From positions 1-36,445 of the forward strand of contig CANFGT010000013.1 in NCBI GenBank assembly GCA_947446815.1: a DNA stretch of 36,445 bases, written 5' to 3'. This document shows, piece after piece, positions 24,645 through 34,654 of the stretch. Position numbers and translations under genes: made by a program. Under the pieces are notes generated by a model. That model was given only the letters and a program-made list of their open reading frames with translations, was not told the DNA's origin and did not search any database. The DNA comes from Acidimicrobiaceae bacterium. Its GTDB lineage: Bacteria; Actinomycetota; Acidimicrobiia; Acidimicrobiales; Ilumatobacteraceae. How positions within the stretch are numbered: the first letter of the stretch is position 1; the number at the start of each line of letters is the position of its first letter.

Positions 24645-25010
24645 ATGCGTGGTATCGGCATTGATGCAGTGGACATCGCGCGTTTCCGAGATTTGTTGGA
24701 GCGTCGCCCCAACTTGCGTTCGCGATTGTTCACCCCAGAAGAACTTGCATCGTTGGCAGAGCGATCCGATGATGCGCCATCACTGGCTGCTCGATTCGCG
24801 GTTCGCGAAGCGACCATGAAGGCACTCGGTGTTGGCCTCGGCGCTTTCGATTTCCATGACGTCTCCGTGGAGAGGCTTCCATCGGGTGCACCGGGCTTAC
24901 AGGTCACGGGCCGTGCACAGCAACTGGCTGATACTCAGGGTGTGGGCGGGTGGCATGTGTCCATCACCCATACCGACACAGTCGCGATGGCCGTTGTAGC
25001 CGCCCTCTAG
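24645..25010 (+). CDS. acpS: Holo-[acyl-carrier-protein] synthase
   Basis: Transfers the 4'-phosphopantetheine arm of CoA to acyl carrier protein. The 121-residue protein begins GIGIDAVDIARFRDLLERRP; the metal-binding Asp is in GIDAVDI and the second motif is LAARFAVREATMKALGVG. In most AcpS proteins this reads AxKEAxxKAL; here the first Lys is Arg, while Glu and the second Lys are kept. HVSITHTDTVAMAVV forms the end. It begins 3 bases after glmS, the same neighbour relation being common in actinobacteria. Confidence 0.93.
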   Translation: MRGIGIDAVDIARFRDLLERRPNLRSRLFTPEELASLAERSDDAPSLAARFAVREATMKALGVGLGAFDFHDVSVERLPSGAPGLQVTGRAQQLADTQGVGGWHVSITHTDTVAMAVVAAL

Positions 25011-25024
25011 GGCGTTTCGCCTCA

Positions 25025-25039
25025 TACGCTTAGAGAGTG
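25025..25039 (+). promoter_or_regulatory. Candidate leaderless -10 element of nnrD
   Basis: TACGCT (25025-25030), six bases (TAGAGA), then the GTG start at 25037. Hexamer and spacing are identical to those before phyH on the other strand. No ribosome binding site of the usual type is seen at the right distance. Confidence 0.45.
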
Positions 25040-26428
25040 ATTCCTGTCCTCACCCCAGAGCAGATGCGTGCTGCAGATGATGCCGCTCTATCTGGCGTCG
25101 GTGGAGGCGACGTGTTTATCAAGCGTGCGGGTCATGCCGTGGCTCGCGTTGCGCGCACCATGTTGGGTGGCACGTATGGTCGTCGAGTCCTCGTGATCGC
25201 TGGCATGGGACACAACGGCGACGATGGCCGAGTAGCCGCAGAGTGGCTGACCGAATGGGGAGCAAGCGTGCAGATTGTTGACGCAGTCGAAGCCGCTGGT
25301 CAGCTTGTTGATTCTCGTGTCACGGACCTTGTAATTGACGCGGCATATGGCATCGGATTCCGTGGCACATGGTCGCCACCATTCGTTCTTGATGTTCCGG
25401 TTCTCGCCGTCGATATTCCCAGTGGATTGAATGCGCTTGATGGAACAGTCGAAGGCGGAGTTCTAGTTGCAGATCGCACAGTCACGTTCGCGGCTGTAAA
25501 AACAGGAATGTTGTTTGGCGATGGTCCATCGCTGTGCGGTGAGATTGACATTGTTGATGTTGGCATTGACCCACTTGATGATGTGAGCACATATCTCGTT
25601 GAGTCTTCTGATGTTGCGACATGGTTGCCACCACGAGATCGTCTGGCACACAAATGGGATCACGCAGTGCGTGTTATCGCAGGCAGTACAGGCATGGGTG
25701 GTGCTGCATCGTTAGTGAGCGCTGCAGCAATGCGCGCGGGTGCTGGCATGGTGCATCTGTCCTGGCGCGGTGATGCACACTCCGTAACACCGCCAACAGA
25801 AGTTGTGGGACGTGCATTGCCCACCACGGATTGGTCACGTGATATCTCGAGCGATATTCATCGCTTTGCATCACTAGTGATTGGTCCTGGCTTAGGTCGT
25901 GGTGACGACATCGGGGTGGAAGTACGCAACGTGTTGTCCGCGTGTGATATGCCTGTTGTTATCGATGGCGATGGCATCGGTGCATCTGTTGATCCTCGCG
26001 CTGGGCATTCCGTTCTTACTGGCCGTAACGCAGCAACAGTTCTTACGCCACACGATGGCGAGTTTGCTGCTCTGGGCGGCGATGTTGTGAACACTGACCG
26101 CATTGCTGCAACTCGCGAGCTTGCAGCACGAACAGGTTGCACCATCTTGCGCAAAGGCCCAACGACGGTGATTGCAGATCCGGATGGTGCTGTCTATTTG
26201 GTTGTTGCTGGTGATGAACGCCTCGCAACTGCAGGAAGCGGCGACGTGTTATCGGGCATTATTGGTGCGTTTCTTGCACGAGGTCTTGCGCCTCATGAGG
26301 CCGCAGCCGCAGCAGCACACGTACATGGCATGGCCGGATCATCGTGCGCACCTGAGGGCACGATTGCTCGTGACGTTGTCGCAATGATTTCAGATGTACT
26401 CACAGAGGTAGCAGAACATGTCCGTTGA
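25037..26428 (+). CDS. nnrD: Bifunctional NAD(P)HX epimerase / dehydratase
   Basis: Repairs hydrated NADH and NADPH. The N-terminal YjeF_N epimerase domain (about 1-195) has LTPEQMRAADDAA, GMGHNGDDGRVAAEWL and VDIPSGLNALDG. The C-terminal ribokinase-like dehydratase domain (from about 205) has HKWDHAVRVIAGSTGMGGAA, GPGLGRG, LTPHDGEFAAL, RKGPTTVIADPDG and AGSGDVLSGIIGAFLA. 463 residues is a little short for the fused enzyme. The usual NNGGDG loop of the epimerase domain reads HNGDDG here. The gene starts with GTG and overlaps alr by 11 bases. Confidence 0.94.
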   Translation: MIPVLTPEQMRAADDAALSGVGGGDVFIKRAGHAVARVARTMLGGTYGRRVLVIAGMGHNGDDGRVAAEWLTEWGASVQIVDAVEAAGQLVDSRVTDLVIDAAYGIGFRGTWSPPFVLDVPVLAVDIPSGLNALDGTVEGGVLVADRTVTFAAVKTGMLFGDGPSLCGEIDIVDVGIDPLDDVSTYLVESSDVATWLPPRDRLAHKWDHAVRVIAGSTGMGGAASLVSAAAMRAGAGMVHLSWRGDAHSVTPPTEVVGRALPTTDWSRDISSDIHRFASLVIGPGLGRGDDIGVEVRNVLSACDMPVVIDGDGIGASVDPRAGHSVLTGRNAATVLTPHDGEFAALGGDVVNTDRIAATRELAARTGCTILRKGPTTVIADPDGAVYLVVAGDERLATAGSGDVLSGIIGAFLARGLAPHEAAAAAAHVHGMAGSSCAPEGTIARDVVAMISDVLTEVAEHVR

Positions 26429-27548
26429 TTTTTCTGAACGCTGGGCATGGGCAGAAGTGCACACAGGCATCATTCAACACAACGTTGCGATCATTGCTCA
26501 ACGCGTTGCACCTGCACAGATTTGGGCTGTTGTGAAGGCCAATGGATACGGTCACGGCGCTGTCCCCGTTGCACAGGCGGCACTTGCTGCAGGCGCAACT
26601 GGTTTGTGTGTTGCGATTGTTGATGAAGGTGTTGCACTACGCAGAGCCGGCATTACCGCACCGATTCTTCTTCTCAGCGAACAGCCAGCGGAGTTGGCTG
26701 AGTTCATCGTGGGCTATGGCCTAACTCCGACTGTTGCAACAACGCGCGGTGTTGCTGTAATCGCACAAGCAGCAGCGAAAGCAGAGCGCACGGTTGCAGT
26801 ACATATCAAGGTTGATACCGGAATGCATCGTGTGGGGGCTTCACCTAATGAAGCCATCAATCTTGCAAGTTACATACAGTCGTTTGATTCACTTGAGATT
26901 GAAGGCCTGTACACGCATTTCGCAGTTGCTGATGAGCCCTCCCATCCTGCGAATGAAAAGCAATTGGCGGCGTTCAATGAAGTTGTAGCAAAGCTTGCAG
27001 AGCGGGGAGTCAACCCTTCCATTATTCATGCAGCGAACAGTGCCGCAGCTCTTGCAAATCCGGATGCACGTTTCAATATGGTGCGTCTTGGCATTGCGAT
27101 GTATGGCTTGCGCCCAGGTCCGGGTGTTGCTGATTTATGTGAGGGCCTCATTCCGGCATTGTCATTGAAGGGCCGTGTGTCTGCAGTCCGTCTTGTGAAA
27201 GCGGGGGAGGCTGTCTCTTATGGTCTTCGTCGTCCTCTTGCAACAGAATCACTGATTGCCACCGTGCCTATCGGATATGCCGATGGAGTGCCTCGAGCAT
27301 TGGGTACTACAAATGTTCAGGTATTGATTAATGGAGTGCCTCGCACAATTGCTGGCACCATCACAATGGATCAGTTGATGCTGGATTGTGGAAATGACTT
27401 TGATGTCACCGTGGGTGACGAAGTGGTGTTCATCGGTCGTCAAGGTGAACATGTCGTCACTGCTGATGCATGGGCTGATGCGATTGGCACCATTGGTTAC
27501 GAAATTGTGTGTGGAATCGGAGCACGAGTCTTTCGGAGATATCAGTGA
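26418..27548 (+). CDS. alr: Alanine racemase
   Basis: PLP-dependent enzyme that makes D-alanine for peptidoglycan. The PLP lysine is Lys40 in VVKANGYGHGA and the second catalytic base is Tyr267 in GEAVSYGLRRPL; MHRVG and VPIGYADGVPR are also present. 376 residues is normal. It overlaps the end of nnrD by 11 bases and its TGA stop overlaps the GTG of tsaE. Confidence 0.96.
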   Translation: MSVDFSERWAWAEVHTGIIQHNVAIIAQRVAPAQIWAVVKANGYGHGAVPVAQAALAAGATGLCVAIVDEGVALRRAGITAPILLLSEQPAELAEFIVGYGLTPTVATTRGVAVIAQAAAKAERTVAVHIKVDTGMHRVGASPNEAINLASYIQSFDSLEIEGLYTHFAVADEPSHPANEKQLAAFNEVVAKLAERGVNPSIIHAANSAAALANPDARFNMVRLGIAMYGLRPGPGVADLCEGLIPALSLKGRVSAVRLVKAGEAVSYGLRRPLATESLIATVPIGYADGVPRALGTTNVQVLINGVPRTIAGTITMDQLMLDCGNDFDVTVGDEVVFIGRQGEHVVTADAWADAIGTIGYEIVCGIGARVFRRYQ

Positions 27549-28036
27549 TTGATCTGAAGTCACGTTCTCTTTCCGACACACATGCAATTGCTGGTGTTAT
27601 TGCAGGCCTTGTTCGGCCTCGTGATGTCATCGTGCTTGCAGGAGAAATGGGTGCCGGCAAAACAGCGTTTACTGTTGGGTTCACACGTGCGCTTGGTGTG
27701 AGCGAGGACGATCAAGTGTCATCTCCTACGTTCACATTGGTGCACTCATACAACAGCGGTCGTATCCCTGTTCTTCATGCCGATCTGTATCGACTGAACA
27801 GTTTGAGCGAAGTGGCCGACCTTGGATTACGGGAGCAAGTTGATTTAGGTGCAGTGGCGTTAGTGGAATGGGGCGATGTTGCTGAAGATGTCATCGGCGA
27901 TTCGCTCACCATCGAATTGCTTCATGACGACGAAGATGACGACGCACGAGACATCACCATCTCTGTTGAAGGCCATGGGTGGGATACTCGCTGGGACAAG
28001 CTGCGTGATTCTCTTCGCGCGTGGAGCGTTCGCTAA
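27545..28036 (+). CDS. tsaE: tRNA t6A biosynthesis ATPase TsaE
   Basis: Part of the TsaB-TsaD-TsaE machinery that makes N6-threonylcarbamoyladenosine at position 37 of ANN-decoding tRNAs. Walker A is GEMGAGKT (33-40), followed by VSSPTFTLVHSY and HADLYRL, as in the YjeE family. The GTG at 27545, overlapping the alr stop as GTGA, gives 163 residues. An earlier in-frame start at 27509 lies inside alr and is unlikely. The tail after about 130 is acidic (HDDEDDDARD). tsaB begins on the last base of its stop codon. Confidence 0.93.
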   Translation: MIDLKSRSLSDTHAIAGVIAGLVRPRDVIVLAGEMGAGKTAFTVGFTRALGVSEDDQVSSPTFTLVHSYNSGRIPVLHADLYRLNSLSEVADLGLREQVDLGAVALVEWGDVAEDVIGDSLTIELLHDDEDDDARDITISVEGHGWDTRWDKLRDSLRAWSVR

Positions 28037-28740
28037 TGATCCTCGGTATTGAAACAGCTGTTGAGCATGTGGGTGTTGCCATAGGTGATCATCGTGGTAT
28101 TCGGGCTCACACAATGGTGGCCAGTGATCGTCGCCATGCAGAATCGCTCACACCGATGATCCGGTTCGCCATGCAGCAAGCAGGCGTAGAAATGACAGAT
28201 CTCTCTGCCATTGCTGTTGATGTTGGTCCTGGTCTCTTCACCGGGATGCGCGTCGGTATGGCAACCGCGCAGTCAATGGCATGGGCATTAGAACTTCCAG
28301 TTGTTCCCATCTGCAGTCTCGATGCGTTGGCGATGAATGCAGATATCAGCGACGTCACAGTTGCCGCAGCTTTAGATGCACGGCGTGGTGAGGTTTATTG
28401 GGCGTTGTATCGCATGCGCGGCGTCGGGATGGAGCCACAGCGTCTGACTGAGCCCGTCGTGACATCACCAGAGGATTTAGCGATTCATCTTGCAGACCGA
28501 GCGGAAGACATGATGTGCGTTGGTTCCGGGTTTGATCGCCATACGGAACTCTTCGAATCTTCGCCGTGGTCCCAATTAGTTGGACGTGATGCGATGTTTC
28601 CATCGGCTTCTGCAGTCGTGACTTTGGCGGGATACAAAATCCTTGCCGATGACACCGTGGCGCCAGATGAAGTGCAACCCATGTATCTGCGTGCACCTGA
28701 TGCTGAAATCAATTGGAAGACACGCGAGGGAAGCAAATGA
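28036..28740 (+). CDS. tsaB: tRNA t6A biosynthesis protein TsaB
   Basis: A 234-residue ASKHA-fold partner of TsaD: it starts MILGIETAVEHVGVAIGDHR and has ESLTPMIRFAMQQAG, VDVGPGLFTGMRVGMATAQS and ALDARRGEVYWALYR, characteristic of TsaB. The ATG at 28036 (TAATG overlap with tsaE) is preferred to a GTG at 28021. It overlaps rimI as ATGA. Confidence 0.94.
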   Translation: MILGIETAVEHVGVAIGDHRGIRAHTMVASDRRHAESLTPMIRFAMQQAGVEMTDLSAIAVDVGPGLFTGMRVGMATAQSMAWALELPVVPICSLDALAMNADISDVTVAAALDARRGEVYWALYRMRGVGMEPQRLTEPVVTSPEDLAIHLADRAEDMMCVGSGFDRHTELFESSPWSQLVGRDAMFPSASAVVTLAGYKILADDTVAPDEVQPMYLRAPDAEINWKTREGSK

Positions 28741-29264
28741 GTTTCATGCGTGAACGTGCGATTGATGCATTAACTACAGAAACGATGCGCCGTCGTCACC
28801 TTCGCCGCGTCATGGACATTGAAGAGCAGTTATATCCACGTCCGTGGACGCACAGAACTTTTGTGAGCGAATTGCAACAGATGCGCGCAGGTTCTCGTTA
28901 CTACCTCGTTGCGTATGTGGGCGACACGATGGTGGGATATGGCGGACTTATGTTTTCGGGGGACGACGCTCACGTCACCAACGTCGCAGTCGACCCCGCC
29001 TATCAAGGGCGCGGAGTTGCAACTGAAATGATGTTGGACCTCACACTGTTGGCTCATGATCGAGGATGCACTGCAATGACGCTTGAAGTGCGCCACACAA
29101 ATACAGCTGCTCAGAATTTGTATCGCCGATTCGGCTTTGTGCCAGCGGGTATTCGTAAGAAGTATTACGAGAACACTGATGATGCCATCATTATGTGGGC
29201 TCATGGTGTTGATACGCCAGAGTTCATGGAGCGCATCCAGTTGATCGAGTCGAGGCGTTCATGA
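28737..29264 (+). CDS. rimI: Ribosomal-protein-alanine N-acetyltransferase-like GNAT protein
   Basis: A 175-residue GNAT acetyltransferase. The acetyl-CoA binding motif is VAVDPAYQGRGVATEMM, followed by LEVRHTNTAAQNLYRRFGFV and RKKYYENTDDAIIMW, the typical RimI ending. RimI acetylates the N-terminus of S18 in E. coli; in actinobacteria the substrate may differ. It sits between tsaB and tsaD as in Mycobacterium. The ATG at 28737 has GAGGGAAG in front and overlaps the tsaB stop. Confidence 0.92.
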   Translation: MSFMRERAIDALTTETMRRRHLRRVMDIEEQLYPRPWTHRTFVSELQQMRAGSRYYLVAYVGDTMVGYGGLMFSGDDAHVTNVAVDPAYQGRGVATEMMLDLTLLAHDRGCTAMTLEVRHTNTAAQNLYRRFGFVPAGIRKKYYENTDDAIIMWAHGVDTPEFMERIQLIESRRS

Positions 29265-30286
29265 GCTTTGATGTCAACGACTCAACGGTGATTCTCGCCA
29301 TTGAGACCAGCTGCGATGAAACAGCTGCATCTGTCGTCATGGGAGGCAACGATGTGTTGTCATCCATCGTCTCTAGCCAAATTGATATTCACGCACGATT
29401 CGGTGGTGTTGTTCCTGAAGTAGCCAGTCGTGCACACCTGGAATCAATCGTCCCTGTGATTGATGCAGCAATTGCCGAAGCGGGCATCTTGCCAACGCGC
29501 ATTGATGCTGTTGCCGCAACAGCAGGTCCTGGGCTTATCGGTGCGCTGCTTGTTGGCGTCTCTGCCGCAAAGTCACTGGCGCTTGTATGGGATAAGCCAT
29601 TTATTGGTATCAATCATTTGGAAGCCCACTTGTATGCGGGTCTCTTGGATGATCCCACATTGGAATTCCCGCTCGTTGTTCTTCTTGTCTCTGGCGGTCA
29701 CACGATGATCATCCATATGAAGGGACACGGCGATTACACCGTGCTGGGGCGCACCATTGACGACGCGGCAGGTGAGGCCTACGACAAGGTGGCGCGATAC
29801 CTCGATCTTGGGTATCCCGGTGGCCCAGTGATTGATCGCATTGCATCCGAAGGAAACCCACATGCCGTGGAATTCCCGCGCGCAATGATGCATGACGGAC
29901 TTGATGTGTCTTTTAGTGGATTGAAGACATCAGTGATTAACCATGTGCGTCGCAACCCTGAAATGTCAAATGTTGATATCGCTGCGTCGTTCCAGGCCGC
30001 TGTTGTCGATGTGTTGTGTGCGAAAACAATTAAGGCAGCTCAACAAGTGGGAGCAAAGGGAATCGTTTTGGGTGGAGGCGTCTCCGCTAACTCGTTCCTT
30101 CGTTCCGAGATGAGTCGACGTGGTGGCGAAGCAGGGTTCAAGGTGGCTCTTCCTAGCCGTGCCATGTGCACAGATAACGCAGCAATGATTGCAGCGGCTG
30201 CATGGCATCGATTGAAGTCCGATGGTCCACGTGATTTGGATTGTGGTGCCTATCCGAACTTGAAGTTGGCAGAGGTGCCACGATGA
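29261..30286 (+). CDS. tsaD: tRNA t6A transferase TsaD
   Basis: Catalytic subunit that transfers the threonylcarbamoyl group to A37 of tRNA. The 341-residue ASKHA protein has LAIETSCDETAAS, HARFGGVVPEVASRAHLE, the metal-binding HLEAHLYAG (His119, His123), LLVSGGHTMI and GGGVSANSFLR. All standard motifs are intact. Start ATG overlaps rimI by four bases; its stop overlaps the dus ATG. Confidence 0.96.
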   Translation: MSFDVNDSTVILAIETSCDETAASVVMGGNDVLSSIVSSQIDIHARFGGVVPEVASRAHLESIVPVIDAAIAEAGILPTRIDAVAATAGPGLIGALLVGVSAAKSLALVWDKPFIGINHLEAHLYAGLLDDPTLEFPLVVLLVSGGHTMIIHMKGHGDYTVLGRTIDDAAGEAYDKVARYLDLGYPGGPVIDRIASEGNPHAVEFPRAMMHDGLDVSFSGLKTSVINHVRRNPEMSNVDIAASFQAAVVDVLCAKTIKAAQQVGAKGIVLGGGVSANSFLRSEMSRRGGEAGFKVALPSRAMCTDNAAMIAAAAWHRLKSDGPRDLDCGAYPNLKLAEVPR

Positions 30287-31419
30287 CGCGCATGCCTCTC
30301 GTTCTTCGCGGACGCGAGTTCCCAATTCCTGTTGTCCTTGCACCGATGGCTGGCGTCACGAACATCCCATTCCGTGCGCAGTGTCGTCAGTTTGGTCCTG
30401 GACTCATTTACGTGAGCGAAATGGTGATGGCTGCAGCTTTGGTGCACGGCAATGAAAAGACCAAGAAGATGGTCGCTTTCGGACCTGATGAAGACTTCCG
30501 AAGCCTGCAGATTTACGGCAGCGACCCTGACTTTGTCGGCAAAGCTGTTCGCGCATTGTGCGAACAAGACATTGCTGATCACATCGACATGAACTTTGGT
30601 TGCCCAGCCAACAAAGTGACGCGTAAGGGCGGCGGTGCAGCAGTGCCCGTGAAGCGCAATCTCACACGTGCAATCATGCGTGCAGCTGTTCAAGCGGCAG
30701 AACCTTATGGCGTACCCATCACATGCAAGTTCCGCATTGGCATCAACGACGACATCGTGACGTTCCTCGACACCGGCAAAGCTGCCGAAGACGAGGGCAT
30801 CGCAATGATTGCCTTGCACGCGCGTACTGCGGAACAGCACTACGGCGGCAACGCACACTGGGAATACATCGCAGAGTTGAAACAAGCAGTGACGAGTATT
30901 CCTGTTTTGGGTAATGGCGACATCTGGGAAGCAACTGATGCAACACGCATGATGGATGAAACCGGATGCGATGGCGTTGTTGTTGGCCGTGGGTGTCTCG
31001 GAAAGCCTTGGTTGTTCCGTGATCTTGTTGACGTGTTCTCTGGCAAAGAGGTGCAGCAATCACCAGATCTTGGTTTCGTACTCAATGTGATGTTGGAACA
31101 CGCACAAGGCTTGATGTCAATCATGGGCGCAGAGTTCGGCATTCGTAATTTCCGTAAGCATTGTGGTTGGTATCTCACGGGTTATCCCGTGGGCTCCGAA
31201 ATCCGTCGTGCATTCGCAACGGTTGCATCATTCGAAGAACTGCAACAGATTGCTGCGCGCATTGATCATTCGATGACATTGGTTCCGGGTGGTGAACGTA
31301 TTGCACGTGGTCATACAAACGGCCCCATCAAGGTTGTGTTGCCAGAGGGTTACTTAGAGAACCGTGATGACATGACGTTGCCTGATGATGCACACGAGAC
31401 GGCCGTGAGCGGTGGTTGA
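30283..31419 (+). CDS. dus: tRNA-dihydrouridine synthase, DusB-like
   Basis: An FMN enzyme that reduces uridines in the tRNA D-loop. The TIM-barrel motifs are visible: LAPMAGVTNIPFR, DMNFGCPANKVTRKGGGAA with catalytic Cys107, ITCKFRIGI, IALHARTAEQHYGG, VLGNGDIWEA and GVVVGRGCLGKPWLF. 378 residues is in the usual range. The ATG at 30283 overlaps the tsaD stop (ATGA); an upstream in-frame start at 30241 would lie well within tsaD. A Dus gene in the tsaD-groES gap is not part of the Mycobacterium order. Confidence 0.93.
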   Translation: MTRMPLVLRGREFPIPVVLAPMAGVTNIPFRAQCRQFGPGLIYVSEMVMAAALVHGNEKTKKMVAFGPDEDFRSLQIYGSDPDFVGKAVRALCEQDIADHIDMNFGCPANKVTRKGGGAAVPVKRNLTRAIMRAAVQAAEPYGVPITCKFRIGINDDIVTFLDTGKAAEDEGIAMIALHARTAEQHYGGNAHWEYIAELKQAVTSIPVLGNGDIWEATDATRMMDETGCDGVVVGRGCLGKPWLFRDLVDVFSGKEVQQSPDLGFVLNVMLEHAQGLMSIMGAEFGIRNFRKHCGWYLTGYPVGSEIRRAFATVASFEELQQIAARIDHSMTLVPGGERIARGHTNGPIKVVLPEGYLENRDDMTLPDDAHETAVSGG

Positions 31420-31987
31420 TCAACAACCGCTGCGTGTCGTGTTGGCATCACGTTCACCACGCCGCATTGATCTCATCGCACAACTTGGTATCACTGCTGA
31501 TGTTGTCCCTGCAGATATCGATGAAACGCCGCTGCTCGGGGAGCAACCTGCGAACTACGTGCGACGACTTGCAGAATCAAAAGCACGCGCCGTGCAAGAA
31601 CGCCTTGCCACGGACGCACTGGTTCTCGGCGCCGACACAACCGTGGACCTCAATAATGAAATCATTGGTCAACCTAAAAATGAAGCCGATGCTCGCCGCA
31701 TGTTGAAACTGCTGAGCGCCCGGACCCACCGAGTGCACACCGGAGTAGCAGTGGTGCGAGGCAACGGGGTTGAATCCCTTGTGGTGACCTCGCTCGTCAC
31801 CTTCGAGCCCGTCACCGACGCCCTCCTCGATTGGTACATCGGCACCGAAGAATGGCAGGGAAAGGCTGGTTCCTATGCCATTCAGGGCCTCGGAGGCACC
31901 CTGGTCCAGTCCACTAAGGGGTCCATGAGCAACATCATCGGGCTTCCCCTCAGAGAAACATCCCAGCTTCTCGGTCTCGGTTGCTAA
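31412..31987 (+). CDS. maf: Maf-family nucleotide pyrophosphatase
   Basis: A 191-residue Maf/YhdE protein, which hydrolyses non-canonical or methylated nucleoside triphosphates. It starts VVLASRSPRRIDLIAQLGI, with the catalytic Asp75 in LGADTTV and the end region GSYAIQGLGGTLVQSTKGSM and SNIIGLPL. The GTG start lies inside the end of dus (8-base overlap). Its stop codon overlaps the -35 box of the groES promoter. The last 250 bases are richer in C and G runs than the start. Confidence 0.93.
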   Translation: MVDQQPLRVVLASRSPRRIDLIAQLGITADVVPADIDETPLLGEQPANYVRRLAESKARAVQERLATDALVLGADTTVDLNNEIIGQPKNEADARRMLKLLSARTHRVHTGVAVVRGNGVESLVVTSLVTFEPVTDALLDWYIGTEEWQGKAGSYAIQGLGGTLVQSTKGSMSNIIGLPLRETSQLLGLGC

Positions 31988-32010
31988 GCCGCCTGCCCCG
32001 TCCGTATCAT
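31981..32010 (+). promoter_or_regulatory. groES-groEL promoter
   Basis: TTGCTA (31981-31986), an 18-base spacer and TATCAT (32005-32010) form a good sigma-70 promoter. The -35 box covers the end of maf, and the -10 box shares its last base with the CIRCE element, so the start point lies within the operator. Confidence 0.7.
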
Positions 32011-32036
32011 TAGCAGTCGCACTCCCTGAGTGCTAA
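32010..32036. promoter_or_regulatory. CIRCE operator (HrcA binding site)
   Basis: TTAGCAGTC (32010-32018), nine bases, GAGTGCTAA (32028-32036). This matches the CIRCE consensus TTAGCACTC-N9-GAGTGCTAA with a single change in the left arm. The heat-shock repressor HrcA binds CIRCE in many bacteria. Within it, GCACTC-CCT-GAGTGC (32019-32033) forms a second, tighter perfect palindrome. Confidence 0.92.
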
Positions 32037-32097
32037 CGCCGTTCTGGTTCGCCAGCACGGAGTCCATTTTCGAAATGCCGATTCATCGGAGGAAACC

Positions 32098-34034
<1,937 letters not shown>

Positions 34035-34090
34035 ATCAATCCCTGGGAATAACAGCCGACATCGTTCGGTTGTACAAAGAGCCTCCCGTT

Positions 34091-34128
34091 GATGGCCCGG
34101 ACCGAAAGGTTCGGGCCATCAAACTTTT
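34091..34128 (+). terminator. Rho-independent terminator after groEL
   Basis: A 13-bp stem (34091-34103 with 34108-34120; GATGGCCCG/CGGGCCATC plus an inner ACC/GGT part with one G-T pair) closes a GAAA tetraloop, followed by AAACTTTT. It has the same loop as the rpsJ terminator. Confidence 0.85.
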
Positions 34129-34133
34129 CCGCC

Positions 34134-34149
34134 TACGGTTGTAGCAATG
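34134..34149 (+). promoter_or_regulatory. Candidate leaderless -10 element of the membrane protein gene
   Basis: TACGGT (34134-34139), seven bases, then ATG at 34147. It lies just after the groEL terminator, and no Shine-Dalgarno sequence is present before the ATG. Confidence 0.35.
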
Positions 34150-34494
34150 GGCTTGCGAGAAATGAAGAAACCAACTCGCTTCCTGTGGTTTACACAAGCG
34201 CTTGAATATGTCATCGGTTTCGGGTTGGCAAGCGTTGCAGCGCAGTCGAGTACTCCATTTGTGCCAGCGATGTTTGCAGCGGCCGTTATTTTGAATGCTT
34301 CAACGGTGAAGGCTCCGCTTTCGGCTTTTCGCGTCACAAATGGGCATATTCATCGTCTTTTGGGGATTGCAATCTCTGTCGCAGCAATTTTGGCCGTCGT
34401 CGTTGTTGATATTGATATCGCAACACGTGCAATGTTGATTGCTCTTGCGGGTGCAGAGGGCTTCATCTCGGTACGCTTCGGTTATGGCATTTGA
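34147..34494 (+). CDS. Small integral membrane protein of unknown function
   Basis: A 115-residue protein not recognised as a named family. A short basic N-terminus (GLREMKKPTR) is followed by about four hydrophobic segments (roughly residues 13-32, 38-55, 68-88 and 92-106), separated by short loops with few charges (RVTNGHIHR, VDIDIATR). It may be a four-helix membrane protein with the N-terminus inside. It is the first gene of a tight three-gene unit: the next gene starts 11 bases before its end and is itself overlapped by a Nudix gene. This suggests a common transcript but does not define a function. Confidence 0.75.
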   Translation: MGLREMKKPTRFLWFTQALEYVIGFGLASVAAQSSTPFVPAMFAAAVILNASTVKAPLSAFRVTNGHIHRLLGIAISVAAILAVVVVDIDIATRAMLIALAGAEGFISVRFGYGI

Positions 34495-34654
34495 GCGACC
34501 AGCACCTGATCTCAGCAAACTGATTACCGCATGGGAAGCGTGGGAAAAGGGCGAAGAAATGCCAGGTCGTGTACTTGCCAACTTGAAGACTGCTGGACTC
34601 GCTGAAATTCTGGCCGAGTTGAAGGCAGCGGGCTGGACACCCACCGCTCAGTGA
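34484..34654 (+). CDS. 56-residue protein of unknown function
   Basis: A short soluble protein: MAFERPAPDLSKLITAWEAW, then EKGEEMPGRVLANLKTAGLA and EILAELKAAGWTPTAQ. It is predicted mostly helical. The ATG at 34484 is chosen because it gives the 11-base overlap with the membrane protein gene; a longer frame exists to 34439. Its stop overlaps the GTG of the Nudix gene (GTGA). The tight overlaps on both sides and ordinary amino acid composition support it as a real gene. No domain is recognised. Confidence 0.65.
   Translation: MAFERPAPDLSKLITAWEAWEKGEEMPGRVLANLKTAGLAEILAELKAAGWTPTAQ

Noticed and set aside
34439..34483. Longer start for the 56-residue protein
   Set aside because: It would overlap the membrane protein gene by 56 bases; the ATG at 34484 fits the tight overlap style of the region.
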